From NCBI GenBank assembly GCA_029953675.1, contig JAMWBK010000006.1, positions 62,001 through 126,000 of the forward strand: a stretch of 64,000 nucleotides of DNA. The letters run 5' to 3'. Below the pieces are notes generated by a model. That model worked only from the letters and a program-made list of their open reading frames with translations. It did no database searches and had not been told where the DNA came from. Of the stretch, positions 21,201 through 35,000 are shown one piece after another (within the stretch, counting starts at the first letter, position 1; each line of letters starts with the position of its first letter). The position numbers and the translations under genes were made by a program. Origin of the DNA: Rhodosorus marinus (Eukaryota; Rhodophyta; Stylonematophyceae; Stylonematales; Stylonemataceae).

Positions 21201-23897
21201 TCCAGGGCCGACTCCCTCACGGAGGCAGAGACGTCCAAGCATTTTTCCTGTTCGAGGAAAACGGGATTCAGGAATCAAACTGATAAAACGCTACTAGACT
21301 AGGTAGACTGACTGCTTGCCTCCACAGCGCTTCTGAAGGTTGACCCTTGGCGAAACTGGCGAGGATCAACCCTTCCTATTTCCGACATCGCCATCAGCCC
21401 CTTCGCCCGCATTCGGGCAGACGGGTCCCGCAAAGATGAAGCGACAACGTCAAGGACTGACGCCAGGCCAGTCTGTGGCAGAAACCCGAATCGAACTTCC
21501 CCGAGCGCGTCGTCCACCACATCCTGTCGAGTCCATGTCACAACCGAGGAGCTTCTCGCTTCGAAACTCGCTTGGGAGAGCTTTCCTGCCGCTGCAAACC
21601 GACAGGCCCATGCGCAGAACGCATCCGCCGCAGCTGGGTCAGCTTTTGATCTATGGAAGAGATCCGTGAGCAGGGTGCTTCGCCTCCCCTCCTCGACGCG
21701 GGGTATACTCGACGACGGTTTGGCCAACTGCAGCCTCCGAATTCTGGTAGCCAGTGCCACTAAAACGTCGATGCAAGCCACACGTACATGAATGTCACCT
21801 GCTAAAGTCCAGGCCATAGTGGAGACCATAAGACAATTGATGGAGTCAGGAACAGCTCCAGCGTGCCTTGAACGAAAGCCACACAAGTTTTCTCGCGGGA
21901 AATAACGGAATAGCGACAAGAATTCGTTTACCTGGAGCCCGCCGCTCATTCGCTGGTGGGCGGAGCAGTCCTATCATTGTTGAGCAAAGACTCTCAAGCA
22001 ACGTTTCAGCTCCAGGCCACTCCGGTTTGCCGTATAGAACCATCACGTCGTCGACAAACACTTGAAAGACGGACCTAAGTTCGTTATCTTTTTCTACGAG
22101 AAATCTCTGAACAAAACCACGGGCGAAGAAGTCCGAGGAGCGGACGGAAGATGCCCGCGCCGCGAACGACTCCTTACACAGCTCCTCCAAATCCATGTGC
22201 GGCGTCGCCTCTAGCAAACTTTCAAAGCTGCAAGCGCTTTGAATCATTTGTACTACCAAAGCTGAGGTTACTCGAATTCCACTTCCATCTGCGAATGTAG
22301 AGGAGAAAACTGGATAGTTGTTAAGATTTCATCAAAGTCAAGGAGACCATGCTGGGAGTGTTCGCGGCTTGAAAACGAAAAAATGCTCACCGTCGCGCAG
22401 CCGCAACTCCCGAGGATTTTCACGAAGGGATACGAAACGCTCCATGGTTTGCCGAACCTCGAAAAGCAACTGATCTCGCAGTTGCGTACGGCAGCGAAAG
22501 ACGGTGCGAATCAATCCCATCGCACTGACCTGAAGAGATACTGCGTTCGCCTTCTTCAAGCAGAGCATTGCGGTCTGAGAAAAGTGAGCTAACGCGGAGT
22601 CCGAGCAGCGATATCCACCCACAAGGATTACTTCCAAACACTCAAAAGCTTTGCTGCAAATTTTAGAGTGGTCCCGAGCACTCGGCAACCCCTTTGCGGG
22701 TCGACGCTGCTCCCAAGATTCCTCATCCGCAAAACCCGGATGACCATCCGCATCATCAAGGCTAGAAGGGTCGTCAAGTTTTAAAACAGCTCCAGACCTT
22801 GAGACCTCTAGCTCAGACCCACTGTATCCAGAACTTGCAAGAGCACAGTTAGCACTGAACGTCAGAAAACTGCGCACTAGCAAAATCACTTCCTCCGTGA
22901 GTAGCTCTTGGCTGTGTTGAACATCCAAGGCCACGATCTCCAGCATCACCAGGAAAGCTTGTATGCCCAAGAACACAGTATTTCCACTCTTTTCCCTAGA
23001 AGCGGCCGGCATGCTCTGAACCGCCAACAGATCTTCAACGTATGGACGAAGCTTGCGCACATACGTCTTGCTACGTTCGAGCGGTAGAGACGTGATCATG
23101 TTCCTATTTCCGTCACGGTAGGCCCGAACCTTGAATAGAAGACTTGCCATGGTTGCGCTCTGCATTTTTGATTTGGTGCAGCTACCGTGGACGCGATTCT
23201 CTTCGGAATCGTTCTCCTCCAGAGCCTCCCCAATGAGCTCGACCAAGTTTTCCATTTCCTCCCGAATCCCTGCCGCGCTGCTATGTGCAACAACCACATC
23301 ACAAGTCTTGTGCACCTTTCGCAGTTCGACGTCGGTCGTCGATGGACACTGTTTCAGGTGGCAATAGGTCTCATCCTCGTCTTCAGCCAGGTCCATTTGC
23401 GGTTCCAGAGTCGTTCCATACGGCTTCAACGACTTTTCAGTTAATTCGGTGCTTCCATACGCAATGGTTTGAACTCCAAGTGCCTGGCAGTTTTGGAGAA
23501 CAGCTCTCAAGAGACTCGGGTCCGCGTCTCTCGGAAACGAGGCTTCGAGCACATCATCTGCTAACGAGTAACCGCTGGTCCGAAGAAATCCAGAAGCCAG
23601 ACACTAGTTTAGCATTCAACTTCGGCGATCTGTCGTTCCACTCCAGTTCTTCCTTCACTCTACTTACGTTTCGCGCTGAGTTTCGCGCAAACTGCGTACA
23701 ATATCAGCCGCGACCTCCTCGTCTTGCATATGTGTCTTAGCTGTTCGCCTACGCGGAAGCTTCTCTGGGATTGCGGGTGAAACCGTCGGGAGTGAAGCAA
23801 GCACGTTGCTCGTCCCTTCAAAAGGCATAACGGAAGAGAGGTTCATCACGACTTCCGTTTCCACGGACCTCTGTGTCGCCAAATTTCCCCCCTTCAT
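18267..23897 (-). CDS. SCC2: SCC2/NIPBL/Nipped-B family cohesin loader
   Basis: Ten exons: 23897-23668, 23574-22391, 22288-21932, 21855-21326, 21247-20163, 20071-19714, 19657-19440, 19372-19217, 19142-18707 and 18623-18267. Joined phases close to 1636 residues. The donor at 21325 is the least certain because it is weak. Seen: a mainly helical HEAT-repeat protein. The region at 21247-21050 matches the conserved SCC2 segment (D-x-S-x-S-V-R-E-S-A-L-D-L, then D-T-S-T-T-V-R-K-R-A). The R-L-K-A / L-R-x-G segment near 19450 and the V-P-S-L-I-A-L-Y-A-D segment near 19340 follow in the family's order. The C-terminal exon ends in a basic tail. Known: SCC2 with SCC4/MAU2 loads cohesin on chromatin and stimulates its ATPase. 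The length is near yeast Scc2 (about 1500) and shorter than NIPBL (about 2800). Confidence 0.88.
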
Positions 23898-24592
23898 TTA
23901 CCGCAAAGTGTTTTTACAAGCAAGATTGAGAAGTCCTCATCTCAGAAGCGTACCTCCGTAAACCTGCAACTTTCCACCAAAGCTATCCCCAGACCACACT
24001 TTACAAATGCCTGAACAGCTGTACCCCACACATGCCCGGCTCCTCTCCGCGCCTACCCCCCCCCCCAACCTTCTCCCTGCGCCTCCTGGAGTTGCAACTT
24101 CTTACTTCTTTGTCGCCCGTAGCACGCAATGGCACCATGGCCAGACACCCTCGTTTTCACCACTTGAGTAACATCAGCCTCTTGAGTTTAGCGGCAATTG
24201 CCCCCATCAGTGCCAACCAATGAAATCGAAAGTTAATCATCCCAACATTATACAAGGACAGACAGGAAGGCGGAAATAGTAATAACGATAAAAACAGGCT
24301 CGCCCTCTTAAGACATGAAGCGGACCGTCTTGGGTATTTGCTTCCACTGCTATTTCCTTTTGTAGATTTTGATGTTTCGGGGGGGGTACTACAGTGGGAT
24401 AGAGTGTATTGGATGAAAGAATTCTCCTTGAAAGGATTATCAAAATATATTTGTTTTATAGAAACATGACCAACTTGCAAGGGGTGAGTTACGACGACTT
24501 TTTGGCGCGGGAAAGCTTTACGAATATTGCTTTTTTCCTTCTTTTTTCAAGAGTTGATCCTGGTCAGTCGTCAGCTTCTAGGAGTATTTTGC
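23898..24592. other. Intergenic between SCC2 and TCF25
   Basis: It is C-rich on the plus strand near 23990-24100 (including a run of nine or more C near 24057), that is, G-rich on the SCC2 coding strand just upstream of its start. A short minus-strand open frame at 24157-24480 shows no domain. Confidence 0.5.
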
Positions 24593-26914
24593 CTAGTCGG
24601 ACCCTGCCTCCGAGCCAGATCCTGCTTCTTCGCGAGCACGCGTGTCTGCAGGGATTTCAGCCTCCTCATCATCCTGTTCGTTCTCCGCTTCTGCTGAATT
24701 GAGCGCAAGATCGGCGAGAGTCGCCTGAAACTCGTCCCATTGGTTTTCAGCTAGATCTATTCCCTCTTCCGAACTTCGCTCGGTGACTCGCACCGCTGTC
24801 GCATTTCGAGCAACCTCTGCTCCATTCCCTGGCCACAAGCTCGAAATGAAATATCTCAGAACGTCGGCCTGCGTGAAGTCCAAATCCACCGGCCCGACGG
24901 GCATGTTCGCAACATCGCGCGGCACTTGATCTGCTGCACCAGCGAAGTCAGACACACGCACTTCCTGGAATAGCCTTCTCGTCTCCAGCATCTTCAAAGC
25001 CTTCCTACGAGTCCCCGCAAAGTCTGCTCGCAAGAGGGGGAGGAGAGTTAGAAATACTATTGCTATTGTGCGGCGGGCAAGCAGCAACGCAAGCGCGCGA
25101 ATGTTCGGACAGTCTTGGACTATTGTGTAGGTCTGTATAAATGCCTTGGTACACCAATAATTTCCATAGACGCAGCTTGAGCCTCAAGCCAAAGCGAATT
25201 CGACACGATCGACTGAAACACGAACAGACCTATGCTCACCTTCAATCGTACCTGAAGAAGCCGCTTTCGTGGCTTCTTCTTTCAGCCAGCCCAAGTGTTC
25301 CATCGCCCAGGACTCCTTTGCCCGAATACCATAAACCATCGCGATTCGAACAAAAACCTTTTCCTTGAAGTGGCAATTATCGCCAAATTGCGGATAAGTT
25401 CCTGAGAAATTGGAAGTGTCCCCGCACATCTGAAGCAAAACTGAAACGGTCATTGGGAAGGTCGCGATCGCTCTCGAAAGAATATCCGACGCATTCCTGA
25501 GCCCCTTCCTTCGCGCGGCTAAAGCTGCCGAGTAGCTGAAATTAGGAAGCAGGTGCACAGGAACTTTACGATATGTCTCGTACATCTTCAAGATCCATTC
25601 ATCTTCTCGACAAAGCAAGGCAAGCGAATCTATCCTCAGCAATGCTCCAAACGGATCTGACGTCGAGTTTAGATTGATCAGGACTTTCGTTGTCTCAAAC
25701 GCCGTTCGTGGAAGCCTTGAGGACAAAAACGAAGCTTTTCAGCGAACGCACGATGCACGCAGGATCGATAGGTAGGTACATGCAGGAGCTCCTTGAGCTC
25801 AAGGCTCTTCTTACCCTCTCATGAGTTGGTGCTCGGAATACCAATAAAGAGCGACATACAAGGATACGTTCTTCGAGCACCTCTCCGCTAGCACGCAACT
25901 GTGGTCGAACGGCTTAAAAAACGGATGCCAGGCACGCTCAAGCAGAAGGAGAGCTTGCAGAACGCACTTCCCAGCCCTCTCCGGTTCTTGAGATGCCCTG
26001 TATATATCACCAAGTTGTAGCAAAGAATCAACGTGGTAAGGGTGATGGTTGACGAGTTGTACCAAGCCGTCGTAGTCTTGCGCTTCGGCGACCGCCATGT
26101 AGGTAGCTTGAATTGCAGCGTACTCGTTGGAATGCTCGTACTCAAATGCAGGTACCCCGGATGTTGAATCTAGCATCTTCATTGACAAGCCAGGTGCATG
26201 ATCGAAAGGATATCCCTCAAGCGGAGGAGAAAATATGCTTTTCCTAAACCGTGTGGCCGCCCTGTGAGTGTTTCTCTGACGAGTTCGGCTTTCTGAGTCA
26301 GCGCTAGGCATTCTCATGCGGAGGACACTACGAAGCTCACTCTCAGGGTGCAACTTCTTGACGTCGACGAACATCAACCGCTGTGGGTCACCAGCGACCA
26401 GGTCTGCAGATGGAGCCTCTTGCGGAGTGGCGAGCTTCATGGTTGAATTTCCCGGAACCGCTTTATCTGAAACATTTCTTGGGGGCTGCTTGACATCCTT
26501 TTTCTTCTTTCTTCTACTGCGCTTTACTGTGCGCTTGGCGGAGGCTTTCTTTAAAGTCTCTGAGTCATTCACAGTTCCTTCAGAAATTTGTGCCCGGCCT
26601 GAATCCACTCCAGGCGCATCATCGGAGCTCAAGGCTTGTTGTGCCGCCGTCTCATCCTCACCATCAATTTCTTCATGGTCACCTTCCGAAGGAAGCTGTT
26701 GAATGTCAGAGACTACTTGCTCAGCGATTCCACCATTTGCCTCATCCGAGCCGCTTTCCAGTTCTTCAGCTTCTATGGTCTCAAGCGCTGCAAACACGTT
26801 CAGGGTTGCGCCCGCATCGTATACTTCAGCTTCGTCCTCGGATTCTTTGCTTTGCTCAAGTACCGCAGACGCCAACCTCTCGTTTTCGAGTTTGCGAATC
26901 GCGCGACGACTCAT
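24593..26914 (-). CDS. TCF25: TCF25/Nulp1/Rqc1 family protein, ribosome quality control
   Basis: Three exons, 26914-25815, 25715-25240 and 25023-24593, join in frame to 668 residues. The N-terminus M-S-R-R-A-I-R-K-L matches the family start. An acidic region (residues 20-115) and a Lys/Arg cluster (about 125-142) follow. The TCF25 core begins near 165 (L-H-P-E-S-E-L-R) and includes Y-H-V-D-S-L-L-Q-L-G-D near 300. The exon 1-2 junction falls in the conserved R-G-x-P-R-T-A motif, which fixes the acceptor. The C-terminus carries the P-x-G-P-V-D-L-D-F region and an acidic tail. Known: yeast Rqc1 works with Ltn1 and Rqc2 on stalled 60S subunits, and TCF25 steers K48-linked ubiquitination. Intron 2 is 216 nt; two near donors (25239 and about 25252) are possible. 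Confidence 0.92.
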
Positions 26915-28327
26915 TGCTCCTCAGACGCATCGACATTCACCGCTATTAGGGGCAAAAAAAAGCCAAAACGCGGCGGCGACGAAGCTCAGTGTAAAAACCT
27001 GGAACCTGGCAAGCTGTTCCACAACCCTCTTTAACGAGGTTTCATACTTTTTTCACAAGCTTGACCTTCTCATGTTCCCGTCATCTACAACTGCCGAGAC
27101 TTAGGCTACTCATCCATGCAACTTCAAACAAAAGCGGAGTTTGCACCTAATCCCTCTCTTGACTTTTTCGGAATAAGATTCTTTGACCAGGTGCAGTAGA
27201 TCTCTGATCCAGAAGTAGGTTCGCCTGCATGGACAGGTGATAAACTTTTCTTCCGAGCGGCTGCGTTCCAGGAAGTCATCGTTTGAAGCAGGGAAGAACC
27301 AAGGCAAAAGAATCTGCTCCTTTTTTCCCATTTCTTGGTTTATTCGACAACCGTTAAAACGCTCACAGGGGAGAGTTCGGTGGCGTGCGCCAGAGTGCTG
27401 GTGGCCCATGAGCATGGGACTGGCTGACTCGTCGTTTTCCTGGATACCTGGCAGCGCAAGGCTGGGGCCGCTCCAGGTAACGTAGGGAAAGCAGTCTTCT
27501 ATTCCAATAATTGCGGTCCAACATTTTTCACTGTTTCTGAGAGCGATCCATCCGTTGCCTCTCCTCGGGCTATTTTCGCCCTCTGCACGTTCTAGGTGTA
27601 AGCTTCAACTGGAGCTTGAGGGAGATTGGTTTGAAGACGAGTTCGGCAACGTATTATGAGAGACTGCTCCTCGAATCGAATTGGGGCTCTCACTAGCACG
27701 CTGAGCAAATGAAACGGGAAAATAAGGAACATAGTTTCACGCTCTGGGGGAGGGGTTGCTGGCCGGAAAGCTCTATGCGGTATTGGTACCATGATTATGT
27801 AGCTCAGGTGGAGTCGTATCCACCCACATTTCAAAATCTCGTTGGCGGGAATATTCTCAAAAAGTGTCCGCAGCCTCCGTGCTCTCGGAATTGGCCCAGC
27901 ACAAGGGTTGTTCCCGCAACAAGAAAGGAGACAAGCGTGTGCGCTTGCACACCAACTCTTTCCTCGCCATGGAGTGATAGCTATGCGCTTCATGCCGTTC
28001 TCGATAGTCCTTTCTGTAGTTAGCTTCAATGAGCACTTTGGTTTTAAATTAGAAATTTGGAGTTTAAAACACAACCCAATTCAAAAAGGGCGAAAGATTC
28101 TATTCATGTACTTAAAAAACTATTCTACAAAGGCATAAACCGATCACTTTTCTATCCCGGAAAGCGGGCGTCCCTCGAGCCCTCAGGCAAGATGTAGCCT
28201 GACTGGATCATTTCAAGCACGAGCTTCCTTGTAGAAAGGTTTTGCATCGGTAAGAAACGTACTGGCGCCTAGATACAAGCACACTGTTTCGCTCAGTCCA
28301 CTCGAGAAGTTAAGGTTGGTACATATA
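26915..28327. other. Intergenic, no supported gene
   Basis: Open frames up to 160 codons (minus, 27592-28074) lack recognisable domains and show no splice-supported continuation. No RNA gene or repeat was recognised. Confidence 0.45.
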
Positions 28328-29059
28328 CTAGACGTTGAATGTGGAAAAGCGTATGAACATTAGCGTCATGGAAACTATGTTTTCAATTTGATAACCTCGT
28401 TTCCTAGCTTCCAGGTCCTCCATGGAGAAGGATTCTGTCAACAGGATATAAAGCCCGTTCCTCAGCAACCGTATTGTCTCAGCGAGCACAAAACATTCCA
28501 AGGCAGACTCTGCGACGACAACGCCGTTGTTTTTTGCCCCGGATGAGATGGCTGCACTCACAAACTTGTTCGCAATGTTGAACGCCAAAACGGATCCATA
28601 GTCTTCTGGCTTCCTCGCCTCGAAGAGGATTACACCATAGCGTTTGAAAAATCTCCTCGCCCTTCTTCGAGCAACAGCGGGACTGCTCGCTGATCTGAAA
28701 CCCGCGATTTTCCTACTCCTTACCAAGATTTCGTTGTGTGGACCATTCCCCATGGAAGGGCTACCTACAAATAGTACCTTATTGCACATCGTATTCACCA
28801 AAGCTCCTGGACACAGATAAAAGGCGACTTTAACGGCGCCCTTTCCACAGCGTAGATCGCGAAACTCATCAACACACATATATACTCTTCTGCCGCAGGA
28901 CAACTGCGCATGTAAACACTCGCTTGTTGTGAGTCTCCACTTTCGAAAGCGAATTCTCCGCTCCGAGGCCTGCTGCCCTAAGGCGCTGGTCGCACCTAAA
29001 ACGGGAGCTTCTGGTTTCCATCCAAGTCCCGACCGACAACAATCGACCTCTTCGTCCAT
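28328..29059 (-). CDS. Hypothetical protein
   Basis: Open for 244 codons from the ATG at 29059 (a GTG lies three codons upstream) to the stop at 28328. No family is recognised. There is a basic patch A-R-R-R-A-R-R-F-F-K-R at about residues 139-149, followed by an alternating hydrophobic/Ala-rich stretch. No signal peptide is evident. The length is unusual for chance at this base composition, but no homology supports it. It could be a domesticated or decayed mobile-element gene. Confidence 0.35.
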   Translation of the reverse strand: MDEEVDCCRSGLGWKPEAPVLGATSALGQQASERRIRFRKWRLTTSECLHAQLSCGRRVYMCVDEFRDLRCGKGAVKVAFYLCPGALVNTMCNKVLFVGSPSMGNGPHNEILVRSRKIAGFRSASSPAVARRRARRFFKRYGVILFEARKPEDYGSVLAFNIANKFVSAAISSGAKNNGVVVAESALECFVLAETIRLLRNGLYILLTESFSMEDLEARKRGYQIENIVSMTLMFIRFSTFNV

Positions 29060-32000
29060 TAATCGCACCCCTGTTCCTGTTGTCTTGGGACATGTTATGC
29101 GTAATTTCGTGTTGGGCTACAGGCTGACATGTCACTGCCAGATCGAACACAAAACAACGGAGGGCAAGGCGGCGACCCAAAACACTCTAAATTCGAAGGA
29201 ACCAACCATTTTGCGAAGAATCAAACATGGTAAAGCGTTCACCAGGCGTCGGCCCACCCCTGAGATATTTTTGTTCCCAGCACATGCTGCCGAAACGTTC
29301 TCCTGTTCTCCGACAGAACAGTGAACGGGGTTGAAGATTGCAGATTGGAGTAATGAACCAGACAAAGTTCAGTCAACGGAATTCAACTTCAATTCTTTTG
29401 CTATAAAAAGAACGAAGCATATCTAAAAATTCAGTGATTCATTGGTTCGAACGACGCGGATCAAGTTTAGCCAATCAGTTCTGACACGGAAGGAAATGTG
29501 TGGACATTGGTATTTGATTCTAGGATGAAATTGTGCACGCTAAATCCTCTGTTCTCCTGACTGGCCAAAAATTTAACGAGCCATCTCAATTAGAATTGTT
29601 TTTTTTCCGACGTTGGCGAACGAACCGCCGCTTAATGCGTAGTGCCATTTGTGTCAGAGATGACTCAAGACGAAACTTATTCTACGCTTAGAAAGCAGTC
29701 TTCCAAATGCTTCACAGAGCATGAATTCTGGCCATCATGGAATCATAACCAGAATTTTTCATCCACGTAAATTGGAATGCCACTTGCCGTCTACGACTGC
29801 TCTCATGGAAAGTGACCTTCTCATCCTTATCCTTCCGTCGATTCGAAATTTCTTTCTTCGTCAAGAGCGTTGTGTCTACTCGGCATGAGTGTATCAAGGC
29901 CAGCACTTGATCTGGTTTCCAGCATTCCCGACTGAGCTTCAACGGCCATGCATGCACTCGTGCCAAGCTAAAATTCCGATCGACATGTACACACAAAAGT
30001 GAAAAACTAGGATTTGGATGCTCACAATTTACAATCCAAAGGAAGAAAATCCAAGGGGGTCTATACGTCGTATCTAAAAAGTATGCGTGAGACAGTCGAG
30101 CCCTGAACACACTACACAGCATTCAAGCTGAAGAACTCCAGGACTACCGCAGCTATGGCCTGTATAGTGCACCCCTCGCGCTTGATCAAAACGAATTCTA
30201 CCTGACGAGAAATCCCTTATTTCTAGTGAAGGATTTCATCGACAGCACTCACCGTGGAGCCAAGTGCACCGGTTTGACATACGTGTTCAAGTAGGGAGCC
30301 CCCGTGAACACACCGTCAGCTACTTTTTGGGGGAACTCCGTTTCGTCCCCTGGCCAACAACATGTAAACAATTCAAAGCCTGTCACCAGTTTACAAAGTT
30401 TTTGAATCATTGCTCGAGAACGATATGGCCTCAGTCCGCGGGAACCCGAGGGGTCCGAATAGAAAACGCCCGGTCCACAACCCCCACCTCTCGAAACTCA
30501 AACTGCGTCTATCTTTCACTTTTTGGGTGCCTTTCAGATACCATTCCGCCACGTTCGTTCATCAAGACCATCCCCACCTGGGAACACACCTGTTTTCATC
30601 AACCCCTTCACGGTTCTAGTCATAACAGTCGTCCGCGCTGCGTATTTGCCCTTCGAATCCTTGCCCGCAACACACAGAGTTTTGTACTATCGAGATGTAC
30701 CGTAGATCGGTTTGGCAGTTGAAATGTATACCCAAACAACCCTCACATCCACATGGAGTGAGCGATGTAGTCTTTTTCCTTGTTGGCCGGCACCTCTGCT
30801 CTCGAGCCCAACACTACACTGCGGAGTGGGATAGCCTCGGTCACGCTACTGCTTTCGACAGGGTCAGAGCTTTCCAAACCGAAGCGCCACGGATGACCGC
30901 TTCCACACGGAAGGGGGAGCTTGTAGGAATCGGAACAGAGGTCATGGCTAAGGGAGTAAGAGGGACCTGCTCTCATCACCCGAAACGGTGTCTGGACGGA
31001 ACGGCAGGGCTGTTTCGATCGCTATCCAAACGTCAGGCAATGCTCCCGCGGAACCGGTCTATCCCTGTGATTGACTGGAGCTGAACATCCCAAGATGTAG
31101 TCCGTAGGAGGACTGTGCCATTTGTGACATGCCTCGAGTACATTAAGATCCTCTGGCCAGGCCTTCATGTCGACCATGAGGATCCAGACAGTCAGATCTG
31201 TTGAGGCAACGAGATAAGTACCGTTGCTACGGCGCTGGAGCTACACGACAGGTCTGCTGTTTCCCATTGGCGTAGTCCAGGTCACGAATTGGAATTTCGC
31301 TAGTCCTGGTGCATCAGAGCGGAGGCAGCGTGCTTAATCTGGTCCCTCTGGCGCATGTTCCCCCATGTTTTCCGACAGTCTCCAGATGGCTCTCTTTAAT
31401 GAGAGGTTTCACTCCTTGAGTATGTCGACGTTTACTTCACGAAAGTCTGGTGTTACGTTAGTCTGGGGTTAACCTGATTGTCAAACTTACGCAGTACGCA
31501 ATCCCTCCGTACTCGCTCTTTACCGGCGGGAGCTCTTATCCACCGACCGAACTACTACCCTTATTCAGATGATGATGACGAGCTGGCACGCTATGGTGCA
31601 ACTTCACGAAAACTTGCATGTGGTACCCCTCAAACGCATTTTACGCAAAAAAAATGTGAGGCGAACTGGAGATCTTCGATCGAATTCACAGACAATCTTA
31701 AAAATGGGAGGTTCTTTTTTAGGTTATGGTTTACTAGGTTGAACATATATTCGAATTACTTCCGAATTTATATTATTTTAGATAGAAACATGTCTAAATC
31801 AGCGACTGACTTCGAGAACAGCCTCCCGGCCAGCGTGGCGCTTGGAATTGATCGATTCCAGCCGTTCCCTAGCTGAATATTGGTTTATTTTGAACCGTTG
31901 AGGGGGGGGGGGGAAGCCAAACTATCAGTAAAATTGATTCTGTGCAGGTCCTGGCGACAGATTATCATGGTTAGCAAAAGAAATATATGTGTACATGCGA

Positions 32001-35000
32001 CTAGTTTCCCCCGCTAGTTCCCTAGTAACACCCGGGGTACAGCAAAGAAGGGGAGGGGCCGTATTGGGTCAACATGCTCAATTTTATTCATAAAATTTGA
32101 AAATGGCGCATATTGATTACGGTCGAAAGCTGGTTGTACCCTATTCTCCAAAGGTCCGTGTACGTCAGCGAGAGATACATTCCATGAACCATCTCAGGTG
32201 GGATGTGCTACTGAGAGATTAGGCTTTTGCCAAATCCACACCCACACCCCCATACACCCCCCAAATGACGGAATGATTCACAGGACGGGTTTTGATTGAG
32301 CTCTGTGACTACCAACATACAGTCCAGTGGAGCGTTACGTTTGTTCACATAGCTCCGTCAGCTATATGCCACAACTCGCGGCTCTCCTACGAAAACGCAC
32401 ATCTTTCTATTGGGACGAGGGGGGAGCCACGATGCTCTGAATTTGGTAAAATTTGTGTAATTTAACTTCAGTTAGTTTCATATGTTAGTCAATATAGATA
32501 AGGAACGTCATGCGCCGCCTATGCCCATCAGAACCCGGCCTTGCATGAACGTGATCGATGCCAGCTCCGCCCATCCTCAACTCCGTTTCCCCGAAAGTCA
32601 AACACAACTCAGTCTTGTCGAGATAACTTCACAAGCCTACTAGAAGCACCTGAATCCTTGCTCTTCGTCCTGAACGTTAGCTTTCTCACAATGCCCCTGA
32701 CTCTCCCTGCCGAGCACGACTTCCCTCCCAGCGGATACGCTTCCAACGAATATTCATCCATGATATCAGTATCTTCAGATTCGTCGCTCCAAACGTCGAA
32801 GGAATACCCAAAGGTGTCTAATGCCGCACTGTTCTTCGAACAGTTCTTGGAACACGATGGTAGAGACACGCTCATTCTTACAGCCCCTCCTTCAACGACT
32901 GACACCTCCTCACTGGGCCAATGCCGCCTTCTAGACTCTCACACCTAACATTACCCACTCTAGCTAGCTGCTTGCTCATGTTCACCTTTTATCCCTTCCC
33001 ACCTCTTGTGTTCCCCGCTCCGTGCTTTTCCATCATTTCGAATTGTAGAAATATGTAGCAGGTGACCTGCTTAACAATGCTTTATTCCCGGATACACGTT
33101 CACGCAATGGGACAAGCCAACACTTTTGAGTCCAGACGCTACGATCTTACCTACCCCTTGCTAAAACATGTTTAGTTGTTTGCAACCATGCCTTTTTGAT
33201 AACTTTATGAGATTATTGTTCTTCTCTCTGGTTCCCTCATATACCCGTGGTGTAATAGTATAAGCACCAATGCATCCTCTGAAGACTTCTAAGCCCTATG
33301 TTCACCAAAAGTGATTGGTAGCGCCAGCATCCCAATTCTGAAGAATTCTCCAGAAAATGGCGAGGAACAAATCTGGGCAACCGGATTTCTAGGACGATAG
33401 GGCAAGAAACTGGCATGGCGCCGCGCTCCCAAAAAGCAAGCTCAACGCGGGGACAAAAACAGAACAAACCAAGGATGGAAACTTTCGCCATCCGACAATT
33501 AAAAAAAGCGTCGGCGTTTTTTCTCAAAAAATGATGAAAATTGCATTGACTCTAAATGAATCTCAAGCAATTCTTCTTTAACCGTCTGCATTAATTAAAA
33601 TATGAAGCTTTATGGCCAATTACTGAGTAGAAAACTTGTAGAGCGCCTCCTGAAAAACAGTCTAAAACTGGAACTATTTAATTTACAGTGTTCCACGTTA
33701 CCATATGAGGGGTTGGTTCATCATCGATACAAGAAACAGGAAACACTTCATTTTCTTTTCGAATATTTACATTTCGACCGTCCCGTCCCGTGGATAGCAG
33801 GTTGAATCCATGGGGTACGATTCAAAAAGGGTTGCAGGAATAATACAAAAAACTAAAACATCCAAATCATGATTTTCTGCAAACAAGATATGTCTATTTA
33901 AAAACATTCGTCAAACAAAAAGAAAGGTCTGGAAAATATACCTCAATGCTATTCAACCACACACAAACATTCGGCGTTGGGAATTGCCAAACAACTCCGA
34001 TAAAAAAATAGAATCTGCGTTTCTTTTGTCCGGTACAGTTCTTGAGTTGCCTTTGGAACCCAGAGCCAGTCAACTGAAAAATTTGTTCTTTTTAGACATA
34101 TGGGCCCTTGGTTCTTGATGCTCATGTTCATTCACTTACACTGGGGCCTGAGCATTGAAAATAGGTGTTGACCAACTACTTTGTCGAATCGAGTCAGGAG
34201 GCCAACCTTTGGGGGGGTAGGACAAACGCCAGGCACCGAATCTTTGTCGCCATACCTCCCCCCTTAAAAAGCATCACATGCCGACAATCAACAAAACCAG
34301 ATGGAATAGCATGTTTTTATAGATTCAATTCAGCTTCCTGTTGCCATGGTTAAGGTTTGAATTCGAAATTCCCGCAACGTGTCCAAGCATTGGAATCACA
34401 TCTTCTTCGATTGTTCCATTCAAAAACGAGAGCAAGATTTCCACCCTACTTGTCAAGGTCATTCAGGGCTACGTCGTGGGTACCCTAGGCAGGCTGATCC
34501 CTACTACGCGTTCTCCGGTTTGAAAGATCTTTCCGAGAAGAGGACACGAACAACAGCTTGATAATGATTGATTCTTCGATAAATGACTGAATTGTAGAGA
34601 TATTGTTGTTGTGCTGTTGTGCTGAAATGTATTATGCCAGTTATCCCGTTTATAAGGTTCGCACGTTCGAAACTTTCCACAGTGTGATGCGGGCTGCAAT
34701 TGAAATGTACAGAGCTGGATATTTAATTCCCATGCGGCACACAATACAATGGGAGATTGGCCTCCCACGTATTAAACCTGAAACTGCGGATGGTAAGCTG
34801 AGTCTGCCGGCCATGTATCGATTCCTGAGAGGTGATTAACGCACGGAGGCGGAAGGAGCAGCTGCTAAATGTTTCTATCTGCTATTCGAAGACTTTAGAT
34901 GATTGGTTGCGAAGCAGTGCAATGTTCCCTTTATAAGCTGCGCTATTCGCCGTAAACCGACTCTGTCATCGTCTTCCGCCTCCAACAGGCGACTCAAAAG

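Noticed and set aside
32541-32948. A small gene on either strand
   Set aside because: Both strands are open over the same bases, with no domain, splice evidence or other reason to prefer one.
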